Below, piece after piece: positions 43,088 through 55,611 of a DNA stretch of 64,000 bases. The notes beneath the pieces were generated by a model. The model had not been told where the DNA came from, made no database searches, and saw only the letters and a program-made list of their open reading frames with translations. A program made the translations under genes and the position numbers. The stretch's first letter is position 1; each line of letters begins with the position of its first letter. This stretch comes from Phycomyces nitens (taxonomy: Eukaryota > Mucoromycota > Mucoromycetes > Mucorales > Phycomycetaceae), in the NCBI GenBank assembly GCA_022702545.1, contig JAHRBC010000004.1, positions 2,046,001 through 2,110,000 on the forward strand. Direction: 5' to 3'.

Positions 43088-44270
43088 ATGGTTAACCAAA
43101 GAAGATCGATTGCTCCTCATCCTGCTACTGCTGACATGGATCTGATATTGGAAAAGCTTGTTGCCATGGAGAACAAGATGACCATTATGGAAAGCGAGAT
43201 GGTGACATCAAACGCCAGACTTGTAACGATGGATTCCAGACTTGGTGTCATTATTGTAGGAAACCGTGAGACTATCACTGCCATTGATAATTTCGTTGAG
43301 GCTGCTCCTGCTGCTCCTGCTGCTCCTGTTGCTCCTGCTGCCTCCACCAGTGCAACTAGCAATGTTGTTGTGGCGGATCCCATTGCTTTGTCAAACCCCA
43401 GCAAGAGAGTTTCCACAGAGGTCTATGTAAGTATTATACTAAAGAGTAAAGACTATACTATCAGTTTGTTAACTTTTATATATTATTAGGCTGCGATCCG
43501 CAAATTCATGTGGAATCCAAAGTTTCGGTCAACTGTCCCAGCAGAAGTAGAGGCCAACAACGATAAGCCCAGGTGGAACACCGATGTTCACTTCAACGTG
43601 ACTCCCAACAAGGAGTTGGTTGATCGAATGCTCGTCTACCTGGGGCGTAAGTTTGCTGGCGACGGAATGAGGCAAAAGGATCTTCGTGAGAGGCTCCACA
43701 AGAATTTCATTAGTAGATGCCGAAAAGTGAGAGAGTCTCCTGCTGTGAGGGCTGCGTTGAACAGACGTTCACAAAGATCTGGTCGTGCAAACGAAGTAAG
43801 TTGTTTGCAATATATTAAAAATCCATTAAACGCATATTAATAATAATATTTGTAGAACTATGCTCGTCGTTTGGCAGCATATGACAATAACAGGGCTGAG
43901 ATCAACCAGGAGATGGGTTGGAACTGCATAGGTGCACTCCAAAAGGGAGCAATGTCCGAGGGAGAATCAGATGATGAAGTCTCTGAAGCAGGAAGAAGAC
44001 GTGTGGTTCGCACAATTCGCCCAAGTTGGAGAAGCAATGAAGTGAGTTGTTGAGCTGATTATAAATAGTATATTGAATGACTGTAGATTACTGATGCGCA
44101 ATTGATAGTTTAACTGATTTATCCAAGTCGTTGACAGATTCGTTGATCTCCAACTTGGAGCAAATGCTCATCAAATGTTGTCAAGGGTTTATGCCAGAAC
44201 TGTGGACGTGGCAGTCCCGACTAATTTTAATCCCAGTCTTCCTCAGTGGGCTCTTAGACATGGGCTTTAA
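43088..44270 (+). pseudogene. Plavaka-type element accessory protein, E3 (one stop)
   Basis: Exons 43088-43426, 43490-43795, 43856-44041 and about 44109-44270. Exon 1: VAMENKMTIMESEM helix then an Ala/Pro run. Exon 2: KPRWNTDVHFNVTPNKELVD. Exon 3: AMSEGESDDE and RPSWRSNE. Exon 4 reads FN, TGA, FIQVVDRFVD..., so an Arg codon has become TGA; the frame then continues to LPQWALRHGL and a stop at 44268-44270. Confidence 0.82.
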
Positions 44271-44396
44271 TAAAATATTTTTTTTTATCTATCCATCTAT
44301 TTTTTTTGACACGCGTTACGTTTTGACAACATTTATAAAGGCAATGCTATTTCTGTTTGTTTTTTTTATGAAAGAGAAAAGATATTTATTTATTTA

Positions 44397-47300
44397 TTAT
44401 ATGTAAAGTTTCTTTGGCAAAGGGATGACCAGCATCCTCTTTATACCATTTCAGCTTGTGTGCGTGGCAGTCGCAACTTCCAAGAGAAGGCGATGGACTG
44501 GCAAGATGCACTCATGGGTAGCAGGAGAAAAGCCAGGCAAACAGATGTCAACACCTTCATCCTCACGCGAACGATCATAGGACACATCATACCATCTGAC
44601 AAAGGCGAAAACATGCTGGCTTTGATGAGCACGGCGATTTAGATGAACAGAGGCAGAGAGAGGTGGCGTGAACTGGTGGACAAAAATATACTGTATTTCG
44701 CCAGTATATGCGGTCTGGTTCTCACCAGTGCTGTTGCCAAACAAAGCTTGGACACGAGATCCACCATTTCCAGAGCCATTGTGCCCACGATATACTTGGC
44801 CAAGGAGATTTATCGATTTTAGCTTTATGATCTGATTGTCAACAAACAACGAAGAAGAAGTGGCATGTTGATAATGCTGGAGGGTGTCAATGTCATACGT
44901 ATCCACATAGTAAGCCAACAATTGAGGATAGTCAACATCACTCATTTTTGTGGCAGACTTTTGCAACAGAGGAAACACAGAGGGTGGAAGAGGCTCGTTA
45001 CCCTTGATCGGGAATTCGGAATCTTGGGATGCATCCACAAAATTTTGAATTCGGAATGGGCGTCGTGTTGGTGCAGGTGCAGGTGGAGACAAGGTGGCAA
45101 AGGACGAAGAGAGCTTGGCAATGAGTGGGAGGAAAGGAGCTGATATCGAAGACTTGAGGATGGCATTCATATAGTCCTCCTTGTACGAATTCTGGACAAA
45201 TGTTTTCATAAACATTGACTCGAACCCGTCTCTTCTGTTTGTCTCGATGTTCTTCAACAACCCATTGTATCTCTCAAACCCAAAGAGCCAATAGCCGTAC
45301 ACTGGTCCAAAATCACGAATGGTCTCGTGAAGATGGAGGTGTAGGTGCATATTGCAGGTGAGGACAGTGTGTGGGTATTGTTGTTCGCAGGCTTGACCAA
45401 ATTTTTCCAGGTGACTATGGGCTTCATCAAGTTCGTCAAAAGTGATGGTTGGCTTGGTAAGGAGGCGGCAGGCGTCGACAAAGCTGATCCAATTCTGGAA
45501 CTTGGCAGCAGGGAGAACAGTCTTCAACAGAGCAGGGGAGTAAATGAGCACCCAGGATTTCCACTCGTCGGCCTTCATATGGGGAAATCCCTTCCCAATC
45601 TTCGTCTTCAACACTGCGTAATCTGCAGGCAACACCATGGTCTCTGCCACCATCTGCATCTCACGAAGATTGTTGTCTGTGATCAGACCACTGGCAGTCC
45701 ACGTCTTGACCATCCTCTTTGCCGTTCCCAGGAATATGTTGTGCATGGGATCAATGATCGTTCCACGTACTAGATCAAAGTATCCAAGGCGATGCAACTG
45801 CGACCATCGAACACCATTTTCGACCTCCAGCTGATGCCTTTCTGAGGGCGTACTTGCACTCTTCCACTCCTCAGCATGCACCCGGTTTTCAGCACCATTT
45901 GCAAGCCTCCACTTGGCAAACTCGAACCCACGAAAGTCTACATGGCTTGTGCCTTCCAAGCGAGAGAAACTACGGCTGCATTTGTAGCATGCATGCGTAC
46001 TGTTGTGGGACGTGAATCCACTGGTTTTTCTGGCGGCAGGGATATCACATGCAACCATTAAGAGCGCAGCACGGACAGTTACTCCAGTGGGGTGTTCATA
46101 ACTTGGAATAGACATTCCAACATACAGCTGCTCCAACTCGTCGACCAAGGGCTTGAGGTAGTTGTTAATCTCCTCTGATCTTGGTTCCTTTGGCCCAGGC
46201 ATCAGACCAACAAGAATCACGTTTTCTGCCTTGAACCTATCCTCTCGAGGCAAATTGTTGATTGCCAGGTAAATGGCTCCAGAGGAATGACTGATACCAT
46301 CGAATGGCTGAAACTAATCAATGTTGAAAGTCAACATGAGTGATCGAGAGTCTTCAACAAAGGGAACGCCGTTCTTGTCCTTCAACCCCTTCCACATTGC
46401 ACCATTGTAAACGTCGCACATGGTATCAACGATCTTCAACTCCTGGTTCCATTGTCTGATCTTGCTTTCGAAATCCGGGCGGAGGAAAAGGACTCTCAAC
46501 GCCTGCTTGACGGACTGGTAGCTGTATTGACGTTTGGGGACTAAAGCACCAGATGATGATTGCTTCATCAATTGGCAACCACATGGAGAAACGGAACCAA
46601 GCTTGGCGGAACTGCACTGAAGGGGAGCAGACCCAGCTTCCTCATAAACCGTGTGGCAATCCTGGCACACAACGAATCTCTTTACACCCTTGGTCAAGGC
46701 AGTGAAACCCGTCATGCTTTGGAGACCAGAAAGGCTTGAAGGCAATTGGAAGTCCTGTCCGTAAATCGTCAAGAGTTTGTTGATGAACTCAATCAAGACA
46801 ACAGCACCCTTATCGACCACATAACGGGATGCAAACAGAACAACGAAAATGGCAATTGCCCTGTGCACTGGGTTTTCGGGCATACCAGGAGTAGCAAAAG
46901 GGTCTATTATTTAAAAAGGAAAATTATTAATACTCAATCTTTGCTTGCTTTTGTATTGTAGCTATTCAATACTGACCTTCACTATCAAACTCCTCGACCT
47001 CGATCTCTTCAACATCGGGTTCATCATCACTGTCATTGTCAGAGTCATCGGTGATTTCAGCGTCATCGCCATTGACCTCATTGTCAACTGAATCATCGTC
47101 AGACATCGGGACGGAATCCAAAAATGGTAGGCCGACCTGACCATCCGTTTCCATGGATTCGGATTGAGAGGTCGGGATTGCTACAAATATAGAATACATT
47201 AGTTTATTGCCCTGTACTGGTGTTCAAATAAATATTTTTTACCCTCAACATCAACGTCCATCACGGCACTTTGTGTGCCTGAGTTCAATTAAAGGCTAAT

Positions 47301-47496
47301 GGTTATTATTGCGCAGCAAAGATAAAATTAATATTGAAAATAACATACTGTTTTCAAAATCCAAGACTTCTTCAAATCTTGCTCTCTTGGCATGACGCTG
47401 GGAAGTGCGCTTGGATACAATAGAGAATCCTTGCTGGTTGTTGTTGCATTTGTTGCAGTAACAGGCAGTGTTGTTAAGAGCGGAAATAGAAGACAT
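44397..47496 (-). pseudogene. Tnp2/Plavaka-type transposase, E3 (two stops)
   Basis: Exon 1 from 47496 encodes CYCNKCNNNQQGF ... RHAKRAR; the acidic exon is at about 47186-46970; the main exon ends at 44397. Core motifs as in E2: INNLPREDRFKAEN, GLMPGPKEP, SHNSTHACYKC, IDPMHNIFLGTAKRM, GYWLFGFERYNG. TAG at 46314-46316 replaces Trp of the DWF motif, directly after the putative first catalytic Asp. A second stop (TGA at 44451-44453) precedes the conserved MLVIPLPKKLY end. The frame is unbroken otherwise. Confidence 0.88.
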
Positions 47497-47741
47497 TGTT
47501 TATATGATTCGATTGTGAGATAAAAAAGGAAACAAGTGCTACATATTTTAATTTGCTGTCATTTTATAGATGAAAAAAAAGCTATTGTTTTTTAATCTTT
47601 TGCCCGAACCAATAGAATGGATTAGAATTACACTTTTTATTTGAAGTAAAAAAAATATCTGAGATGAAAAAAAGCTCTATATTTCCACTACCCTTTTTCC
47701 ACATTGATACAATGCTAAATTTGGGAGTTTTTCCAGTGGTT

Positions 47742-49645
47742 GTGTGGACAGACACGTGTCAAACCAGTTTTGACATCCTCAAGGACAAGCTGAGCTCTGC
47801 ACCGGTACTTCTAGCCCCTAACATGGACAAGCCTTTCCGCATCGAGACAGATGCCTCGGATTTTGGTGTCGGTGCTGTGCTGATGCAAGAAGACGATGAA
47901 GGAATCTGGAAGCCTTTGGCATTTGAATCAAAGAAACTATCCAATGCAGAACGGTCATACCCAGCCCAAGAACGAGAACTACTTGGTATTCTGCACGCCT
48001 TGCGTACCTGGCAGTGCATGATTGAAGGAAAACCATTCACGGTATATACGGATCATTTACCACTCAAGTATTTCCATAGCCAGGTTAAGCCAACACCACG
48101 TCTAGTTCGATGGATCGCTGAATTTGAGTTGTATGATCCGATCATTCAATACAAACCAGGAAAGGAAAATGGTGTTCCCGATGTGCTCTCTCGTCTTGAT
48201 GGCCCAGAATGTGATGCGTCCTTAATCGAATCAATGGAACCGGAATACCTGTATATAGTTCCTGACTCCCAGACATCCGATTGGCCAAAGTTCTATGCTC
48301 GCACCGAGAGTGAATGGCCTGAAGATATAAAGGATTTACTACACAGACAACGCAACAAGTTCGTGGTTCATGATCAGAAAGTTTTCCGCCTGGTCAAGAT
48401 TGGTGATACAGTACAAGAAATCCGTTTTGCCTTGTTTGCAAAACGTGCCGACCTCGTTAACAGTTTTCACAATGGTTTTGGACATGCTGGCGAAGTAACC
48501 GTATACGACTTGATGAAGAAGCGTTGGTGGTGGCCAGGAATGAGAAGCCAGATCCAGGAGTGGCTTGGCAAGTGCCCTCAGTGTCAACTTGCATCAAACG
48601 CTGAACGTAACATACACCATGCTCCTATGGAACCATTGGATATTCCCCCTGCTTTCTCTCGCTGGCATCTGGACTTCATTGGTGAGCTCCCAAACACTGT
48701 GAATGGAAATCGCTGGATTCTGGTTGCTGTTGACTATGCCACCAATTGGCCCATTGCTCGTGCTGTCCCTGCCGCTACTGGCGAAGCAATTGCAAACTTC
48801 CTGTATGAAGAAATTGTGATGCGCTTTGGGTGCCCAAATGAAATTCTTACTGACCGTGGTGCCAATTTCATGTCCCATATCCTGAGTTTCTATATCAAGA
48901 AAATCAAGCTGCATCACAAACTGACTTTGGCGTTCCATCCAAGAACTAATGGAAAGTGCGAAAGACTGAATGGCATACTCAAACAGATGTTGCGTAAGTA
49001 TGTGCATGGAGCAATCAATCGTTGGGACGAATATTTGGAAACTGCCCTTTGGGCCTGCAGAATTAGAAAGCACCGAACCACTGGTTTCAGCCCGTTCTTC
49101 CTGACCTATGGTCGCGAACCTCGTCTTCCAGGTGACCCCTTGCGCCCATTCATGGACATGTCTATCCCCAACGATCCCACAATGATTTCTGACGGCGCTA
49201 TCCCTTTTCTTCGTAAGCTTCAACAAGCTCGCATGGATGCTGATGCTCGAGTAGCCGTAAACAGTCAACAAGACAAGGAAAGATGAGACTCTATTATGAA
49301 ACCGCACCAGTTTGCAATTGGTGAACACTTGTTGCTGCGACATGAGAACAAGTTTGGCCTGGAATACAACTGGATGGGGCCGTACATTGTTGTTGACAAG
49401 AACTTTGACAAGAACATATACAAGTTGACTACTATGGAAGGTGTGCCTTATACTTCCTGGGTCCATGCCGATCGCCTCAAGATTGCTAAATCTGATGACT
49501 TTAAGAAGACATGGTATCATCCAACCCCTGCCCGTGCCCAGATGCGTCGTGACCTTGCCTTGGATGCCTCTTCTGCCTTGCCGTTTTCCCTTGTGGATTC
49601 CTTTGTGGTTGATCGAGGACTATCAACAGTTTCGGGAGGGGGTGA
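47742..49645 (+). pseudogene. pol: Pol of family B: RNase H and integrase (one stop)
   Basis: Resumes after E3 with WTDTCQTSFDILKDKL. RNase H: IETDASDFGVGAVLMQ and VYTDHLPLKYF. Integrase: HNGFGHAGEVTVY ... KCPQC zinc domain, WHLDFIGELP, LTDRGANFMS and NGKCERLNGIL as the D,D,E core. TGA at 49284-49286 interrupts (QDKER, stop, DSIMKPHQF); the same frame then runs on through a C-terminal segment (GEHLLLRHENK ... WMGPYIV) and into the 3' LTR at 49691. A polypurine tract (GGGAGGGGGTGA) precedes the LTR. Confidence 0.92.
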
Positions 49646-49957
49646 TGTCGGACATTATTTTGATGAATCCGTAAAATCTGAAGATGATTAACCGCAGTAC
49701 TTCTTTACGCGCAGTAACATCGTCCTGAGCATTAACCGCAGTACAATGTCTCTTCTTTTATTAAAATATCATATAATAGCTACTGTGGATAATGCGCAGT
49801 ATTAGTTAGAAAACTATATAAGATAACCAAAGTCATAACAATAAAAAAGTATCTTTTATCCTCTCTTTGATTTTACGTATACTCCTGTTTCCCCAGTGGG
49901 ATTGACCTTTTGGCTTTGTTATAGTAAAAGGAAGACCATCCCAGATCAGGAACGACA
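49646..49957 (+). repeat. 3' LTR of family B
   Basis: 312 bp, one visible difference from the 5' LTR. Followed by TTCG, the second copy of the target duplication, then CGCATTTCATG, which is the tRNA-Gly 3' flank also seen (inverted) at 8262-8294. Confidence 0.93.
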
Positions 49958-50235
49958 TTCGCATTTCATGTTTTTTCTCAATTTCATGTCACTGCAAAAA
50001 TGACCCCAATTTTCATATGTACAGCAACTGGGAATTCCAGGACACAGAAAACATAAAATTGTAATTCAGACAGTTTTTGTAAATTAAGTACTTGAATAAT
50101 TATTAGACAGTTTCATTGGTTCTGATGGGCGGTGTAGAAATAAAAAAGCATTATCAACTCAAAAATAAATAAAATGAGCTGTGCCTTGAACTTCTCTCTT
50201 TTACTGCTAAACCAAACGCAAATATTTTATTAAAA

Positions 50236-53200
50236 ATGGCCCCAATCTGCAACTCAAAAGTTACAAAAGAATGCAGATGCTCTGTTTGCAAAAAGAAGCA
50301 TGGTGGCTACGACGTGGTACCTATTCAGACCTTCAAACGTCATATGAAAAATGAAGAAACACAAAGCATTTTAAATGCACAAAAACGTAAGAGATTATAA
50401 TTATATTTATTTATATTTCAGATAATAATAAATTTATTATAGAGGCCAGGCAATCTGTTGAAAACACTGTATCCATGGATACAGCTCAAGATGAAGAATT
50501 GATTGATATCCGTAGTCCTGACAATGATATGGATTATGATCTCAATGGTAAAGACATTATTTTTGATTGTTAATTTGAGTTTAATAATAATATTCCTTTT
50601 TAGTAGATTTGGTTGACAGCACCAATGCTGACACTCAATCTCAGAAAGGAACCTTACCTCTTTCTGAGAATGACACTTTGTTTGATGATGAGGATGACAA
50701 TTGCTCTGCTTCTGATGAATCAGATGGCAATGATTCAAGTGACGATGAGATTGTTGATGATGAAGGTATGTACAGTACTAAATATAATACTTGTCCTGAA
50801 ACGAAAATAATGGATTAATAATATTTTCATTTTAAATAGACTATTCTTCAGAATCTGTCTCAGAATTAGGTTTCATTCACCGATTCATTGTTACTACAAT
50901 TGCCATCTTCATATCATTATATGTTGTTAACGGAGGTGCCGTAGTCTTAATTGCAATTGTGAACAAGGTCTTGGAATTCTTTTGCGACCCATTCTGTCTT
51001 CCTGTGAGTGTTCAAGGCCTCAGACGATTGGCTGGTCTTGACGTCTTGTCAAACGGTGTAAAGAAGTATGTTGCTTGTGGTGAATGCCATAGCATTTATG
51101 AGAACGATGACTCCACTCCTTCTTGCTGCTCGTTTGACAAGTTTGGAAAAAACTCCTTGTGTGGAACTCCGTTGTTCAAGTCCGGATCTGGATCTAGGAT
51201 CCCAAAGAAAACGTACGTGTTTCACTCCATCAAGAAATCACTGGAGCTGTTCTTTGGCCGCCCTGAGTTTGAAGATGATATCAGTTCATGGAATCGTGGT
51301 CCAAAGGCAAAGGACATGATGTTCGATGTATACGACGGTGCAATGTGGAATGAAGTATTGGATATCAATGGCATTCCCTTTGTTGACAGTGACCGTTCAT
51401 TAATGTTGACCCTCAACATTGACTGGTTCCAGCCATTCGATGGAGTCACATATTCTTGTGGAGCCATATACCTTGCCATTAACAATCTTCCTCGAGATAT
51501 CCGGTTCAAGAAGGAGAACATTATCCTTGTTGGATTAATGCCAGGGCCAAGAGAAGCGAAGACATCAGAGATCAACAATTATCTCAGACCTCTTGTAGAC
51601 GAATTGGAAGAGCTATACCAGGGTATCAAAATCAAGACCCATCAATACCCATCTGGTGCAACCGTCCGTGCCGCTCTCTTTCTGGTCGCTTGTGACATCC
51701 CCGCTGCAAGGAAAGTATGTGGATTTACGTCCCATATGAGTACAAACGCCTGCCACAAATGCAATCGTCAGTTCAATCGGTTAGCTGGAACGAACTCTGT
51801 TGATTATTCTGGATTTGATTCTTCAAAGTGGCTCCTTCGCACTAGAGATGATAATCGTAAGGATGCTGAGGTCTGGAGAAATGCACCCACTCAAGCTGAG
51901 AGGCAGCGCCTTGAAGTTGCCAGTGGTGTTCGCTGGTCCAAACTGCATCGTCTCCAGTACTTTGATGTTGTCCGCTGCACGATCATCGATCCAATGCATA
52001 ATCTTTTCTTAGGCACTGCCAAGAGGATGATGGAGAGATGGGTTGCAGATGGAGTAATCAACGATAAGAGTCTCGTTGCCATGCAGAAGATGGTGGAGAA
52101 GATGGTGTTGCCGGCCGATTATACCCAGATTAAGACGAAGATTGGAAAAGGGTTTCCATTTATGAAGGCAGACGAGTGGAAATCGTGGTGCCTGGTTTAT
52201 TCTCCAGTGGCGTTAAAGGGCGTAATTCCAGACCTTCACTTCTCAAACTGGATGCATTTCGTCAATGCATGCCGTCTACTTACCAAGCCCAGTGTTTCTG
52301 ACAATGAGATCGAGCAAGGCCACGCATCTCTTGAGCTGTTCTGTAAAGGATGCGAGGAGATTTACGATCATAGTCTTCTGTCCCCAAACATGCACCTCCA
52401 CCTCCACCTTCGCCAGACAATCAATGACTTTGGACCGTTCTATGGTTACTGGCTCTTTAGCTTCGAAAGGTACAACAGTATCTTAAAAACATAGACACAA
52501 ACAGGCGAAGTGGGTTCGAATCAACCTACATGAGACAATTCCTGGAAGAGACCTATAAGAACGATCATGTCCGTACAATTTTGAAGCACCAACCAAGTTT
52601 TCCCTGTGCCGACATTTTGTACAAGTTGACAAATGCAGACCATCAAAAGCATTCAACAATAACTGTCCAAAACACTCAAATTCAATTATCGCTCCCAGAC
52701 TTCCTTGAATCAGCTGAAAATCCACATATACCTGTCCAAGGCAATGAGCCCCTTCCATTACCTATAACTATGCAGCAAAAGCGATCAAAAGCAATGATTC
52801 CAAAGGAAGAATATGATTGCTTGGTTGAGTACTACCAGGTTGCGTATAACGACAATGAGATCCGTAGCTGCAAAGACACAATGCAAGGCACGGCTTTTGT
52901 GAATGACTGGTTCGAAAAGCTGAAGTCAGTTAATCTCCTAGGCCAGACATTCAAGGGCATCAATGGCAAAGAGAATTGCGGATCGTATATTCAAGCGATT
53001 TTTATTGAAAACAAGACTGGAGTAGAGTATGCGTATGTTGGAGAGATTCAATACCTATTTGTTCATACATTTAGCCCTGTTGTTTCTTCTCTGCACCATG
53101 AAAATGTCCACAATAGTCAGCATACCTTTGCTTTCGTAAAGTGGTTCAAAACTACATCAGACAGGAGTAGAGAATTTGAGGGAATTGAGATTGTTGAAGA

Positions 53201-53339
53201 TGCCTTCTACCCTCTTGATTTCGAGTGTATCCTCCCAGTACATCGTATCCTAATGTCTGTTGCAATCATGGAGTACAAAACAACCGGAGATATTAGAAAA
53301 AGACTTGTAGTCCCTCTTCCCAGAAAGATCTCTTATTAA
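50236..53339 (+). pseudogene. Tnp2/Plavaka-type transposase, E4 (one frameshift)
   Basis: Exons 50236-50386 (Cys finger CRCSVCKKKHGGY), 50443-50547, 50604-50765 (acidic, SDESDGNDSSDDE) and 50840-53339. Core motifs LMLTLNIDWFQPFDGVTY, INNLPRDIRFKKEN, GLMPGPREA, SHMSTNACHKC, IDPMHNLFLGTAKRM, GYWLFSFERYNS. Near 52487, in CTTAAAAACATAG, the frame shifts by one (A5 where other copies have A6); beyond it the homologous frame continues (NRRSGFEST-like, then 52530-53339) to LVVPLPRKISY. Sequencing error in the A-run is possible. Confidence 0.88.
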
Positions 53340-53345
53340 TTTATT

Positions 53346-53412
53346 ATTTTTATTTTTATTTTTATTTTTATTTTTATTTTTATTTCCTTTTACTTTTACT
53401 TTTACTTTTATC
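53346..53412. repeat. T-rich short tandem repeat
   Basis: TTTTTA units repeated about eight times, then CTTTTA units, between the convergent stops of E4. Simple-sequence repeat. Confidence 0.85.
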
Positions 53413-53474
53413 TAACCCCATTATATATTCTATATTAATCCAAAAATAAGTCGTTTGTCATTTACGAAAATGTT

Positions 53475-54690
53475 TTATTCATCTCTAAATGCCCAAGAAG
53501 GGAGAGAGGAACACAAGTGAGAGGGGATGGGAACAAGATTCTCTGTTTTTTGTCTCCTTGGCATTCTTGGCTTTGCCTTGGACTGGAATTTTGCCGAGTC
53601 ACAGACTCTTGCAACTTGGTCAATGACTGACAAGAGTCTGTTGAGCTATATTCTCTTTATTAGCATCCTTGTTTTACAAGTATATACTTTAGATATTTAC
53701 CTCATCACTTCTCCATCTTGGCCGAGCAACATTCAACACACGCACCTTGTAATCGGGCTCCAACTCCTCTGTCTCCGACTCCCCATCTGACATCACTTCT
53801 TTTTTAAGAACATGGAGATAAGCCATCTCAGCTGCGTTGCCTGGCTTATCCCCCATGTCTTCGTCAATCACCCTCCAGTTGCTCTTGTATGTTGCAATTC
53901 GACGCCGGAGGATCTATATGTAATATAATATGAGAAAACTGAAAATATTTTAAATCAATCATTTTGTACAAACCTCAGCAATCCTGCTGTTAGATCGGCC
54001 TTTTTGCTTTTTGGCCTCATCTTGTTCGGGTGTCATACAAGCTTTACAGTGGGAATGCTTGTAATTGTTCTTGATCTTATTTACCACCGTATCAGGCCAA
54101 AACCCAGAAGCTTCAGGCTGTGAAAGAATATACTCCTTCAAGTAACTGATGATTGCGACATTATCAGGATGATTAATCTGCTTGTTCTCATTCCATCTTT
54201 TTCTGCTGTTGTTTTCAGCAATCACACCCGGGTTATCTGAATCCAAGTTCTTCTTCCATATCTTGCCTTTAATGAGGCCCTGGATATAATTTGGTTAGTC
54301 TATATATATAATTTGAGTTAAACATACCAGGATGATTCTACCAGTATCGCTGACACTGATAGATTTCTTGGATACAACAGCAGGAGCCATTGCAATTGGG
54401 ACAAATGATGCCATACGAGCCTCACTATTGGCATGAGCATTGGCCAAATTGCTAACGGCTGTCTTGGTCTCTTTGTTTGTATCAAACAACATGCCAAGTC
54501 TTCGGTTGACAGTTGCAATTTCAACCCGGACAGTCTTTACCTCATCAAAAAGATCTTTGAACTGCTGGTCCCTATTGTTGCTTAGAGGTATGCTTGGGCC
54601 AAGTTGGTGTCGCTCAATATGACCAGCTGTCACCTGCTGAGAAGAACTGGCCTCTCAATTTGCTCTTGATCTGGTAGAATTGGGAGGCAT
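53475..54690 (-). pseudogene. Plavaka-type element accessory protein, E4 (one stop)
   Basis: Four exons from the ATG at 54690 to the TAA at 53475. Exon 1 begins MPPNSTRSRAN, then TGA, then EASSSQQ, so an early nonsense is present. Exon 2 (about 54290-53975) has NSRKRWNENKQINHPDNV and HCKACMTPEQ. Exon 3 has VMSDGESETEE and RPRWRSDE, the signature motif. Exon 4 ends LPSWAFRDE. Same plan as E1-E3 but sequence-diverged, close to E6. Confidence 0.78.
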
Positions 54691-55403
54691 TTTCTATAGG
54701 CAAAATTAGTTAAATACTATTAAGGATTATACAAGTAAAGAGATATACATACAATATAGTTCACAGTAAGTAATAAAGATTTCTTTAAGTGATATGAAGA
54801 ATATAATAATGAATTCGATATTCATCTTTTATAGCTATAAATGATTTGTGAAAGCGTAATATGAATATGAGTTTTGTGATTTGGTTTTGGACTCAATGAT
54901 TTTTCTTTTAGGATATTTTTTATTTTGTTTTACAATTTAAACCACTCTTTCGGTTCCATTTGCCTTTTCCTCTTTGCTTACTCATTTGTTCTTTTTTTTT
55001 TGAGTTAAATATCCAAGTAAGTCTTTTTCCTTTTATTTTTAATTTTACTTTTACTAAATGACATTGCTTAACTACTAATAGTATTAAATATACTGCAACT
55101 TATCTCACTGGTAAGATAAAGATTGACCCATACAAATATTCATTTTCTTACTAAACATTTATAAATTATAGATACTGCGCACTTTACATGGCTGAGAACC
55201 ATAGCAGTATATAATATGGTATATATAATCAATAACACTATAACCCCATGTAGACTAACACTCATATTCTATTATCTTACTCTCATAGATCTTGCAATAT
55301 TATATTTAAATATTAGTCATACTTTTTGCGAGTGTATTATAAGTATAACTTCTCTGTTATATTCTCTATTCATAATACATTATTAACATCTTTGTTGTTT
55401 TCA

Positions 55404-55611
55404 ATTCAGTACCAAGTATGCTGAATCTGCCTCAAGTAAGTTTTCTCTCTCTCTAATGGTAAAAGACATAATACATAAACCTAATCAATGTTTTGTTTTC
55501 AGTATAGAGATTCACATTATATATCCAAGTGGTATTCCCATTTCATATTCAATTGCTGTAAATTGTTTTTGCTCATTTCAATTGCATTTGTAAAAGGTAA
55601 TCCATAATGTT
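55404..55611 (+). CDS. Outer-arm micro-exon gene (orf3) of E4, two exons
   Basis: Exons near 55413-55434 (MLNLPQ ...) and 55503-55596 (YRDSHYISKWYSHFIFN, then CCKLFLLISIAFVK) join in frame across GTAAGT...TTTCAG. The second exon is hydrophobic toward its end. Same position and outward direction as orf3 elsewhere, but little sequence similarity. Flanking exons not resolved. Confidence 0.38.

Larger units (their letters stand above)
41395..47738. mobile_element. Plavaka-type DNA transposon E3
   Basis: 6344 bp. Ends CACTGCAAAAAATAAAG and, inverted, CACTGGAAAAACTCCC. Target duplication GTT (41392-41394, 47739-47741). Same three-gene plan as E2 in the opposite orientation. Transposase and accessory gene carry nonsense mutations, so it is probably non-autonomous. 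The left arm 41395-41914 and right arm 47497-47738 have no gene. Confidence 0.92.
30952..49957 (+). mobile_element. Ty3/gypsy retrotransposon family B, split by E2 and E3
   Basis: 5' LTR 30952-31263 and 3' LTR 49646-49957 have equal length and I see a single difference (C/T in GCGGATAATG). The 4-bp duplication TTCG (30948-30951, 49958-49961) shows that everything between is one insertion. Without E2 (31840-39181) and E3 (41395-47738) the element is about 5.3 kb with gag, protease, RT, RNase H and integrase in order. Both junctions read through in frame once the insert and one 3-bp duplication are removed. Lesions: the two insertions, a 1-nt shift in gag near 39286, and a TGA at 49284. Confidence 0.93.
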
